Assembly: GCA_023461115.1 (NCBI GenBank)
Contig: JAEWOA010000288.1
Span: forward strand, 1-6,558
Direction: 5' to 3'
Length of the DNA stretch: 6,558 nt
Source: Actinomycetes bacterium
Lineage (GTDB): Bacteria; Actinomycetota; Actinomycetes; Actinomycetales; Cellulomonadaceae
Positions 1-4,626 of the stretch are shown here, in pieces. Below the pieces are notes generated by a model that made no database searches, had not been told where the DNA came from, and saw nothing but the letters and a program-made list of their open reading frames with translations. Position numbers and translations under genes: made by a program. Numbering within the stretch: position 1 is the stretch's first letter; every line of letters starts with the position of its first letter.

Positions 1-543
1 GTCCAGCACGACCCCGGCTTGCGCGGCCGCGAGCAGGCCGATGGAGGGCTGCCCCACCACCGCGACCCACGAGCCCGCGGCGCTGGCGGCGGCGAGCAGC
101 GTGAGCACCAACGACGTGGAGCCGAGCACCGCGCTGACGGCCCCGCGGCGGAGCCCGTCTGGCAGCAGCGGCGCCAGGGCGGGTGGGACCGGCAGCGGCG
201 GACGCTCGGTGACCAGCAGAGAGACCTCGGGAACCGTCGGCATCGGCGCCGAGCCAGGTAGCGCCTCGAGCGAGACCTGGCTGTCGGATGGCAGGTTGGA
301 CGGCAGGTCAGACGGCAGGTCGGGCGGTACGGCGCGTGGCAGATCGGACGGCACGGCGAGCGGCTGGCCGGTCGGCGCAAGGGGCCGGGGCTCCAGGAGG
401 ACGCTGCGCGCGCCCGTCCGACGCTCGGCGAGGGCCAGCGCGGCGCGGGCGCGGGCAGCGCGATCGTCCCGGCCACGCTGGTCGTCGACAACACGCGGGT
501 CCTCGACGACACGCGGCTCGATCCCCTGTGCCACGATCGCCAT
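1..543 (-). CDS. imuA': ImuA'-like protein of the SOS mutasome, N-terminal part (runs off left edge)
   Basis: The 181 visible residues are the N-terminal part; the frame stays open to the edge. Residues 1-55 are charged and Arg/Ala-rich, 56-125 are Pro-rich and low in complexity, and from about 132 a conserved-looking block begins (LRRGAVSAVLGSTSLVLTLL, then SAAGSWVAVVG and GLLAAAQAGVVLD). I recognise this block as the start of the RecA-like fold of actinobacterial ImuA' proteins, which work with ImuB and the polymerase DnaE2 in damage-induced mutagenic translesion synthesis. At the Walker A position there is GSTSL instead of GxxxxGKT, so ATP binding is unlikely; that is an inference. A LexA box upstream fits SOS control. 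The chosen ATG at 543 has a GGGGG stretch 5 nt upstream. An in-frame ATG at 597 would add 18 residues. ImuB and DnaE2 would be expected beyond the left edge. The family call rests on pattern memory, not a search. Confidence 0.68.
   Translation of the reverse strand, partial: MAIVAQGIEPRVVEDPRVVDDQRGRDDRAARARAALALAERRTGARSVLLEPRPLAPTGQPLAVPSDLPRAVPPDLPSDLPSNLPSDSQVSLEALPGSAPMPTVPEVSLLVTERPPLPVPPALAPLLPDGLRRGAVSAVLGSTSLVLTLLAAASAAGSWVAVVGQPSIGLLAAAQAGVVLD
286..357 (-). repeat. Six-unit 12-bp tandem repeat inside the ImuA'-like gene
   Basis: Six consecutive, imperfect 12-bp units (starting at 286, 298, 310, 322, 334 and 346 on the + strand, consensus near ggacggcaggtc) encode six tetrapeptides of the form [D/A/N]-[L/V]-P-[S/R/P] on the minus strand. 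The repeat lies in the Pro-rich linker between the charged N-terminus and the RecA-like block. It is probably a flexible spacer that can vary in length by unit slippage without shifting the frame. Confidence 0.75.
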
Positions 544-615
544 TCGCACCCCCGTGCCCGCCCGCTGTGGAATTGACGCTCTGACCTGCGCCAACATGAT
601 CGAATGCCCGTTTGT

Positions 616-631
616 TAGAACGCTTGTTCGA
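616..631 (-). promoter_or_regulatory. LexA-binding site (SOS box)
   Basis: The 16-mer TAGAACGCTTGTTCGA matches the actinobacterial/Gram-positive LexA palindrome (TCGAAC-N4-GTTCGA) at all but one of the 12 specified positions: there is an A in place of the C in the left arm. It lies 72 bp upstream of the ATG at 543, or 18 bp upstream of the alternative ATG at 597, in the gap between the ImuA'-like gene and the divergent PEBP gene. Family knowledge (imuA'-imuB is SOS-controlled in actinobacteria) favours the minus-strand gene as the target. I could not place a convincing -10 element next to it. Confidence 0.85.
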
Positions 632-686
632 TAGTTCTAGTACACGCCTCCGACACGCGCGCTGTCAACCGGCGTCACACGCCTGC

Positions 687-700
687 GTGGACGCGTCCAC
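687..700. promoter_or_regulatory. Perfect 14-bp palindrome, candidate operator
   Basis: GTGGACGCGTCCAC is a perfect 14-bp palindrome in the divergent gap, 36 bp upstream of the PEBP start codon. It has no loop, so it looks more like a dimeric regulator site than a terminator. No regulator can be named, and chance palindromes are commoner in GC-rich DNA. Confidence 0.35.
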
Positions 701-736
701 CCTGCGACCCTGGCGGACGCGCGCCAGGATGGCCGC

Positions 737-1276
737 ATGACCTCGCTGACCCGCCCCGTGGCCCCGGACCCCTATTCACTGCTCCCCGCCGTCGCGGGAT
801 TCGCGCTCCGCAGCGACGACTTCCAGCCCGGCGAACGCCTCCCCGACGTCCACACCAACACCCCGCTCGGCGCCAACGTCTCCCCGCACCTGGCCTGGAC
901 GGGCTTCCCGGAGCACACGCAGTCGTTCCTGGTCAGCTGCTTCGACCCCGACGCGCCCGGCCCGGCGGGGTGGTGGCACTGGACTCTCGTCGACGTCCCC
1001 GCCAGCACGACGAGCCTGCGGCGCGGCGCGGGGACCGCCGACGGCTCCGCGCTGCCGGACGGCGCGTTCCAGTTGCGTGGGGACGACGGCTTGGCGCAGT
1101 TCGTCGGATCAGCGCCGCCGCCCGGGGACCAGGTGCACCGCTACTTCTTCGTCGTGCACGCGCTGGACACCGCGAGCCTCGGCCTGACGCCCGACACGAT
1201 GCCCGGGGCCGCCAACACCGCGGTGGTGTTCCACACGCTGGCGCGCGCGGTCCTCGTCGCCACCTACCAGCGCTAG
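737..1276 (+). CDS. YbhB/YbcL family (PEBP, Raf-kinase-inhibitor-like) protein
   Basis: This is a 179-residue protein with no signal peptide, so probably cytoplasmic. The phosphatidylethanolamine-binding protein (PEBP) fold is recognisable from its ligand-pocket motifs in order: NVSPHLAWTGFP (47-58), DPDAP (70-74), WWHW with the pocket His at 81, and VGSAPPPGDQVHRYFF (123-138), which corresponds to the family's GP.PP.G..HRY loop. Length is normal for bacterial YbhB/YbcL proteins. Their biological role is poorly defined; they bind small anionic ligands, and no enzyme activity can be assigned here. The ATG at 737 is chosen because AGGA ends 7 nt before it. It diverges from the ImuA'-like gene and is followed closely by the YbaK-like gene, but that gene appears to have its own promoter. 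The family assignment is secure; the function is not known. Confidence 0.93.
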   Translation: MTSLTRPVAPDPYSLLPAVAGFALRSDDFQPGERLPDVHTNTPLGANVSPHLAWTGFPEHTQSFLVSCFDPDAPGPAGWWHWTLVDVPASTTSLRRGAGTADGSALPDGAFQLRGDDGLAQFVGSAPPPGDQVHRYFFVVHALDTASLGLTPDTMPGAANTAVVFHTLARAVLVATYQR

Positions 1277-1285
1277 CAACGCGCG

Positions 1286-1301
1286 CCGGTTGCGGGACCG
1301 G
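1286..1301 (+). other. Short inverted repeat between PEBP and YbaK genes
   Basis: CCGGT (1286-1290) and ACCGG (1297-1301) flank a 6-nt loop, just after the PEBP stop codon and just before the -10 element of the next gene. It could be a weak terminator or an operator near the downstream promoter. The stem is only 5 bp and no T-run follows. Confidence 0.25.
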
Positions 1302-1306
1302 CCCGC

Positions 1307-1312
1307 TACCCT
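1307..1312 (+). promoter_or_regulatory. -10 element of a probable leaderless promoter
   Basis: TACCCT fits the actinobacterial -10 pattern TANNNT and ends 7 nt before the ATG at 1320. That would place the transcription start at or next to the A of the start codon, giving a leaderless mRNA. No Shine-Dalgarno sequence is seen before this ATG, which agrees. There is no clear -35 element at normal spacing. Confidence 0.55.
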
Positions 1313-1319
1313 GCGGCGC

Positions 1320-1889
1320 ATGACGACCCTCGGGACGCTGGCCTGGGCGCGCGCGCTCGACCACCTGGACCTCGTCGCGACGAGCACCGCGCTCGCGCTG
1401 CAGACGTGGGCCGCGCTCGACGAGCAGGCCGCGACAGCGGTCCTCGTCGCGGAGATCGACCCGACGCTGGCCGACACCGCGGCGCTCACCGCGGCGTACG
1501 CGCTGCCGCCCGCGGCGTCGGCCAACTGCGTGCTCGTGGCCGGCCGACGCGAGGGCGACGAGCGCATCGCCGCAGCCGTGGTCCGCGCGACCACACGCGC
1601 CGACGTGAACAACGCCGTCAAGCGGCTGCTCGACGTGCGCAAGGCGTCGTTCCTGCCGATGGACCGCGCGACCGCCGAGTCGGGCATGGAGTACGGCGGG
1701 ATCACGCCGATCGGCCTGCCCGCGGCGTACCGCGTGCTCGTCGACGCGCGCGCCGCCACGCCCGACGACGATGCGGGCGAGCTGGTGATCGTCGGGAGCG
1801 GGGTGCGGCACTCGAAGATCGCGCTGCCCGCCGCATTGTTGGCCCGGCTCCCGGGCGCCGAGGTCGTCGAGGGCCTCGCCCTCCCCTAG
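1320..1889 (+). CDS. YbaK/EbsC family aminoacyl-tRNA deacylase-like protein
   Basis: This 189-residue cytoplasmic protein has the YbaK/EbsC (tRNA_edit) layout. Residues 67-90 hold the first core strand (ASANCVLVAGRR). Lys101 in NNAVKRLLDVRKASF lies where the family carries its conserved basic residues. The central loop is YGGITPIGLP (125-134), equivalent to the usual GGVSPFG, and VIVGSGVRHSKIALP (156-170) matches the last strand and loop before the C-terminal helix. Family members hydrolyse mischarged aminoacyl-tRNAs (for example Cys-tRNA-Pro) in trans; the substrate here cannot be told. The N-terminal 60 residues are an Ala-rich helical extension. ATG 1320 is preferred over an in-frame TTG at 1290 because a -10 element sits 7 nt upstream and the extra residues look non-coding. 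The gene ends at a strong stem shared with the convergent PAAR operon. Confidence 0.88.
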   Translation: MTTLGTLAWARALDHLDLVATSTALALQTWAALDEQAATAVLVAEIDPTLADTAALTAAYALPPAASANCVLVAGRREGDERIAAAVVRATTRADVNNAVKRLLDVRKASFLPMDRATAESGMEYGGITPIGLPAAYRVLVDARAATPDDDAGELVIVGSGVRHSKIALPAALLARLPGAEVVEGLALP

Positions 1890-1904
1890 CCCCACCAGGG
1901 CGCG

Positions 1905-1928
1905 CCCGGTCTCGACACTGAGACCGGG
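1905..1928. terminator. Bidirectional stem-loop between convergent genes
   Basis: CCCGGTCTC (1905-1913) pairs perfectly with GAGACCGGG (1920-1928) around a 6-nt loop (gacact). The 9-bp stem lies 15 bp after the YbaK-like stop codon and 39 bp beyond the PAAR stop codon on the other strand, so it can serve both transcripts. There is no T-run, which is common for actinobacterial terminator hairpins. Confidence 0.75.
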
Positions 1929-1967
1929 GACCACCACACCCTTGGCGGATGCAGGCGGGTCTCGGGG

Positions 1968-2282
1968 TCAGCCTCCGATGATCACCGTCGGGCAGCCCGG
2001 GCCGGGCGCCACCGGCGTGCCGTGCATCGACGGGTCGCCCAGCCGGGCGGCTGGGAAGTTGCCGATCAGCACGGTCATGCTGCCGACCGCGATCCCGTTG
2101 GGCGGGCCAACGCACGGGATCCCGCCGGGCAGGCCGTTGGCGACCGCGGCGGGCTGGCCGCCGATCAGGACCGTCATCACCGCGGCGGCCGGGGTGATCG
2201 GCCCTCCGACGTGCGGCACCACGCCCGTCACGAGCGGGCACAGCGCGGTGTCCCCCACACGCAACGCCGGGCCGGTGGGCAT
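1968..2282 (-). CDS. PAAR-repeat domain protein (injection-system spike tip)
   Basis: This small protein of 104 residues is essentially one complete PAAR domain with no effector extension. Visible signatures are RVGD (8-11), CPLVTGVVPHVGGPI (15-29), CVGPP (57-61), ARLGD (79-83), MHGTPV (86-91), and a C-terminal CPTVIIGG. An internal duplication shows as two copies of MTVLIG (36-41 and 69-74), the usual two-half structure of the fold. Cys15, His24, Cys57, His87 and Cys97 are candidate metal ligands; known PAAR tips bind zinc. PAAR proteins form the sharp cone on VgrG-type spikes of type VI and extracellular contractile injection systems. The ATG overlaps the stop codon of the upstream membrane-protein gene (TGATG) and has no good Shine-Dalgarno sequence, so translation is probably coupled. 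No VgrG, sheath or tube gene is visible nearby. Confidence 0.88.
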   Translation of the reverse strand: MPTGPALRVGDTALCPLVTGVVPHVGGPITPAAAVMTVLIGGQPAAVANGLPGGIPCVGPPNGIAVGSMTVLIGNFPAARLGDPSMHGTPVAPGPGCPTVIIGG

Positions 2283-3616
2283 CAGGGCGCCGGGGCGGGC
2301 GCCGGGGTGACGAGCTGGCCGGAGAACACCAACGCGTCGTTGCAGGTGGTGGGCGCGGGCGTGTTGTCCGCCGGGATGCCCGGGGTGCGGCACGTCACCG
2401 TGATCTGCAGGCTGTCGCCTCCCGGCACGATGATCGGCGTCTGGAAGTGGTAGTCCGCGTCGCGGAAGTTCTCGAGCGCGACGTCGAACAGCACCTGGTC
2501 CGGCGAGCCCGCGATCACGTGCGTCACGACCATGCGGCCGAAGTCGCCCTGCGGGTTGTTCAGCACGAGGTCCGTGATGCGCAGCGTCGCGCCGGACGGC
2601 ACGACGAACGGCGCCACGAACACCGGGATGTTGTTCGCGGGGACGTTCGCCGCGACGAGCCGCTGCAGGGTCGGCGCGAACACCTCACTCGGCGTGATCG
2701 GCAGCTGCTTGGTGAGGTCCTCGACCTTGGCGGCCTGCTCCTGCGCCGCCTGCGCCTGTTGCGCCGCGGCCGCCGAGCCCTGCTGCGCCGCCGTCGCCGC
2801 CTCCTGCGCCGCGGCCGCCGCGTCCTTGGCCTGCGCGACCTCGTCGGCGACGGACGACTTGGCCGCCGACTCGATCACGGGCTTGAGCAGCGTGAACCAC
2901 AGCACCACCAACAGCGCGAGCAGGGCCAGGAGCGCGAGCAGCGCCTTGAGGAACCACTTGGGGAGCACCGCGGTCTGCACGTGCGCGCCGTCGAGGAGCA
3001 CCGGCGTGGTGTTCTCCGCGGCCGCGGTGACGGTGAACTGGTGCGTGACGTCCGGGCCGCGCCAGAACCTGCGCTCGGGCTTGACCCGGATCTCCGCGAA
3101 AGTCGCGGTGCCCGGCTGCGCCGCCACGATCTGCGGGCGGACCCGGAAGCCCAGGAACTGCTGCTCGTCGGCCGCGGAGATGGTCACGTTCACCGGGATG
3201 TTCCCGCGGTTGTCCAGCGCGACCCGGTGCTTAGCGCCGCGCCGCCCGTGCGACGTGCGAGGCAGCAGCTCGGCGGTGGTGTCCAGGAACGGCAGCACCT
3301 CGACGACACCCTCGGGCGTGACCGCCTCGTCGGCGTGCTCGAAGGGCACCACACGCACACCGAAGTCGAGCGGCCCCGCGGGGAGGCTCGACGAGCGAGG
3401 GGGCGCGAACGTGATCGTCGCGGTCGTCGAGGTGTCCGGGTAGAGGCCGTCGATCACGGCAGGCTCGACGGTCGCCCACGACGCCGGCACCCCCAGCACC
3501 TCGATGCGGTAGCCCTCGACGACGGTGCCGGTGTTGCGGATGTGCAGCGGGACCACGGCCTGGCCCCCAGGGGACAGCTCCACGCGCGCGGAGTCCAGCT
3601 TGGCGGTCGTCGTCAT
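2282..3616 (-). CDS. Single-pass membrane protein with two predicted beta-sandwich domains, coiled coil and C-terminal beta domain
   Basis: The product has 444 residues. Residues 5-105 and 110-215 read as two Ig-like beta-sandwich domains (alternating strands, phrases such as VVPLHIRNTGTVVEGY and HRVALDNRGNIPVNVTI), resembling COG1470-type proteins that are often labelled 'hydrolytic protein' although no catalytic motif is seen. Residues 222-246 form one transmembrane helix (FLKALLALLALLALLVVLWF). Residues 252-303 are an Ala/Gln-rich coiled coil. Residues 310-436 form a beta-rich domain with the only two cysteines, 409 and 425, possibly a disulfide. The tail is PAPAPAP. With no N-terminal signal peptide, the likely topology is N-terminus in the cytoplasm and C-terminus outside; this is an inference. 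A TAGGTT element 7 nt before the ATG suggests a leaderless start. The gene leads the operon with the PAAR gene, so it may dock or anchor a spike at the membrane. Confidence 0.85.
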   Translation of the reverse strand: MTTTAKLDSARVELSPGGQAVVPLHIRNTGTVVEGYRIEVLGVPASWATVEPAVIDGLYPDTSTTATITFAPPRSSSLPAGPLDFGVRVVPFEHADEAVTPEGVVEVLPFLDTTAELLPRTSHGRRGAKHRVALDNRGNIPVNVTISAADEQQFLGFRVRPQIVAAQPGTATFAEIRVKPERRFWRGPDVTHQFTVTAAAENTTPVLLDGAHVQTAVLPKWFLKALLALLALLALLVVLWFTLLKPVIESAAKSSVADEVAQAKDAAAAAQEAATAAQQGSAAAAQQAQAAQEQAAKVEDLTKQLPITPSEVFAPTLQRLVAANVPANNIPVFVAPFVVPSGATLRITDLVLNNPQGDFGRMVVTHVIAGSPDQVLFDVALENFRDADYHFQTPIIVPGGDSLQITVTCRTPGIPADNTPAPTTCNDALVFSGQLVTPAPAPAP

Positions 3617-3623
3617 GCTCGCG

Positions 3624-3629
3624 AACCTA
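3624..3629 (-). promoter_or_regulatory. -10 element of a probable leaderless promoter for the membrane-protein/PAAR operon
   Basis: Read on the minus strand, TAGGTT fits TANNNT and ends 7 nt before the ATG at 3616, the spacing expected when transcription starts at the start codon. No Shine-Dalgarno sequence is seen. No -35 element stands out; a 13-bp direct repeat lies just upstream instead. Confidence 0.5.
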
Positions 3630-3638
3630 CGAGTGGGG

Positions 3639-3665
3639 CGGCGCGCGGGCGACGGCGCGCGGGCG
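3639..3665. repeat. 13-bp direct repeat upstream of the membrane-protein gene
   Basis: Two identical copies of cggcgcgcgggcg lie at 3639-3651 and 3653-3665, a 14-bp period. They fall about 10-36 bp upstream of the TAGGTT element on the minus strand, where an activator or repressor would bind. The sequence is low in complexity (only G and C), so chance duplication is possible. Confidence 0.4.
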
Positions 3666-3672
3666 GGCCATT

Positions 3673-3682
3673 CGGGCGCCCG
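3673..3682. promoter_or_regulatory. 10-bp palindrome in the divergent gap
   Basis: CGGGCGCCCG is a perfect 10-bp palindrome. Its surrounding sequence, ccattcgggcgcc (3668-3680), recurs with one mismatch at 4441-4453 after the regulator gene. It could be part of a regulator site. The evidence is weak because of the high GC content. Confidence 0.25.
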
Positions 3683-3702
3683 TCCTGCCCGTTGAGCCGG
3701 CG

Positions 3703-3708
3703 TTGACT
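3703..3708 (+). promoter_or_regulatory. Possible -35 element for the LuxR-type regulator gene
   Basis: TTGACT matches five of six bases of the -35 consensus TTGACA and lies 85 bp upstream of the regulator's ATG. No TANNNT is seen at 16-18 bp spacing, so the promoter is only half supported. Confidence 0.3.
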
Positions 3709-3724
3709 GCACGATCAGTGCGGT
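3706..3724. promoter_or_regulatory. Imperfect inverted repeat, candidate operator
   Basis: ACTGCAC and GTGCGGT flank gatca. The arms match at six of seven positions. The element overlaps the possible -35 sequence TTGACT and sits between divergent genes, a natural place for autoregulation by the adjacent LuxR-type protein. LuxR-type HTH dimers bind such dyads in general; binding here is inferred. Confidence 0.4.
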
Positions 3725-3733
3725 CCGGCAGGC

Positions 3734-3747
3734 TGCCCTGCAGGGCA
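3734..3747. promoter_or_regulatory. Perfect 14-bp palindrome, candidate operator
   Basis: TGCCCTGCAGGGCA is a perfect palindrome without a loop, 46 bp upstream of the regulator's ATG. A shorter dyad, GGCAG-g-CTGCC (3727-3737), overlaps its left half. Position and symmetry suggest a dimeric regulator site. Confidence 0.4.
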
Positions 3748-3793
3748 CTCGACGACGGGGCCCTGACCGGGGGAGACCGACGGGGGGAAGGCG

Positions 3794-4417
3794 ATGGAAC
3801 GCGTCTCGGTGTGGGTTGGCGCACGTGACCCGATCTCGGAGGCCGGCGTGGTGAGCGCGCTGCGGCCGCGGCCCGAGGTCCGGGTGGTCTCCGCCGAGGA
3901 GGCGGTCGACGCGCAGGTCGCGGTGGTCGTGGCGGACGCCGTCGACGACGACGCGCTGCGGCTGGTCCGCATGGTGCGACGGCAGAGCCCAGCGCAGGCG
4001 GTGCTGGTCGCTGGGCGGCTCGACGACGGCGACGTCGTCACGGCGGTCGAGGCCGGGGTGCTCGGGTTGGTGCGGCGCGCGGAGGCCACTCCCGAACGCC
4101 TGGTCCGGGTGATCTGCGGCGCGGCCACCGGCGAGGGCAGCGTCCCGCCCGACCTGCTCGGCCGCTTGCTGGATCAGGTGGGCACGCTGCAGCGGCAGGT
4201 GCTGCGGCCACGCGGCCTGACCTTCACGGGCCTCGCGTCGCGCGAGATCGAGGTGCTGCGGCTGGTCGCGGACGGCTACGACACCTCGGAGATCGCGCAC
4301 GAGCTCGCGTACTCCGAGCGCACGGTGAAGAACGTGCTGCACGACGTGACGACGCGCCTGCAGCTGCGCAACCGCTCGCACGCCGTTGCGTACGCGCTGC
4401 GCGAGGGCCTGATCTAG
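3794..4417 (+). CDS. LuxR/NarL-type regulator with a degenerate receiver domain
   Basis: The product has 207 residues: a receiver-like domain (about 3-110), a linker with a short Gln/Leu-rich stretch (125-140), and a LuxR-type HTH (about 143-205) with LASREIEVLRLVADGYDTSE and the recognition helix region SERTVKNVLHDVTTRL. In the receiver, the acidic pair after strand 1 is reduced (GARDP at 9-13 in place of the usual DDHP-like motif). Asp48 in VVVAD is the only reasonable phospho-acceptor. The switch Thr/Ser is Ala73, and the conserved Lys is replaced by Arg (94/95, LVRRAEATP). It is therefore probably a pseudo-receiver not driven by ordinary histidine-kinase phosphotransfer; no kinase gene is nearby. 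The ATG is preceded by GGGGGGAAGG. It diverges from the membrane-protein/PAAR operon across 177 bp, so control of that operon, of itself, or of the downstream propeller gene is plausible. Confidence 0.87.
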   Translation: MERVSVWVGARDPISEAGVVSALRPRPEVRVVSAEEAVDAQVAVVVADAVDDDALRLVRMVRRQSPAQAVLVAGRLDDGDVVTAVEAGVLGLVRRAEATPERLVRVICGAATGEGSVPPDLLGRLLDQVGTLQRQVLRPRGLTFTGLASREIEVLRLVADGYDTSEIAHELAYSERTVKNVLHDVTTRLQLRNRSHAVAYALREGLI

Positions 4418-4422
4418 CCGCC

Positions 4423-4453
4423 GGCGCCCGCGAGCAGTGCCCGTTCGGGCGCC
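4423..4453 (+). terminator. Possible stem-loop after the regulator gene
   Basis: GGCGCCCG (4423-4430) pairs perfectly with CGGGCGCC (4446-4453) around a 15-nt loop, 5 bp after the stop codon. A competing small hairpin uses gccc/gggc (4439-4450). The stem is strong and placed right for a terminator, but there is no T-run. Transcription may also continue into the downstream gene. Confidence 0.4.
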
Positions 4454-4570
4454 AGGGCGTGCCCGAGCGCCGGTCTGCCCCGGCTGCCGCGCCCGCGCCG
4501 ACGCGCGGCACCGTGGGAGCCACGCGGGCCGCGCGGTGGCGCCGCTGCTCGCCCGACCCGATCGACCTGT

Positions 4571-4620
4571 GACAAGACCAGCGACAAGACCAGCCCAGCG
4601 ACCAGCCCAGCGACAAGGAG
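4571..4620 (+). repeat. 12-bp tandem repeats in the leader of the beta-propeller gene
   Basis: Two perfect copies of gacaagaccagc (4571-4582 and 4583-4594) are followed by a five-base partial (ccagc), a variant gaccagcccagc (4600-4611), and a last partial copy gacaaggag that runs into the Shine-Dalgarno sequence. The Shine-Dalgarno sequence seems to have arisen within the last repeat unit. The array lies wholly in the untranslated leader. The rest of the 209-bp gap (4418-4626) shows only the possible terminator and no clear promoter. Confidence 0.7.
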
Positions 4621-4621
4621 G
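4615..4621 (+). promoter_or_regulatory. Strong ribosome binding site that fixes a GTG start
   Basis: AAGGAGG lies 5 nt before the GTG at 4627. It decides in favour of GTG over an in-frame ATG at 4648, and gives a complete signal peptide. Confidence 0.85.
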
Positions 4622-4626
4622 CCACG

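Noticed and set aside
41..634. + strand frame opposite the ImuA'-like gene
   Set aside because: It is Ser/Arg/Gly-rich without recognisable structure and would run through the LexA box. The minus-strand frame gives a conserved-looking RecA-like block.
933..1937. Minus-strand frame opposite the PEBP and YbaK genes
   Set aside because: It spans two recognised genes and the terminator stem and has no domain pattern.
2447..3706. Long + strand open frame (419 codons) opposite the membrane-protein gene
   Set aside because: Its product is almost only Arg, Gly, His, Val and Leu with no fold pattern. The minus-strand frame has clear domains, a transmembrane helix and a proper start.
3617..4381. N-terminal extension of the membrane-protein frame across the regulator gene
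   Set aside because: The extension is antisense to a well-supported LuxR-type gene and is Arg/His-rich. The ATG at 3616 has a -10 element at leaderless spacing.
1968..4417. Complete contractile injection system or type VI cluster
   Set aside because: Only the PAAR tip is recognisable. No sheath, tube, baseplate or ATPase is present in the window, so only an orphan module or cluster edge can be claimed.
4571..4620. CRISPR-like array
   Set aside because: The units are 12 bp, adjacent and without spacers, so they are simple tandem repeats.
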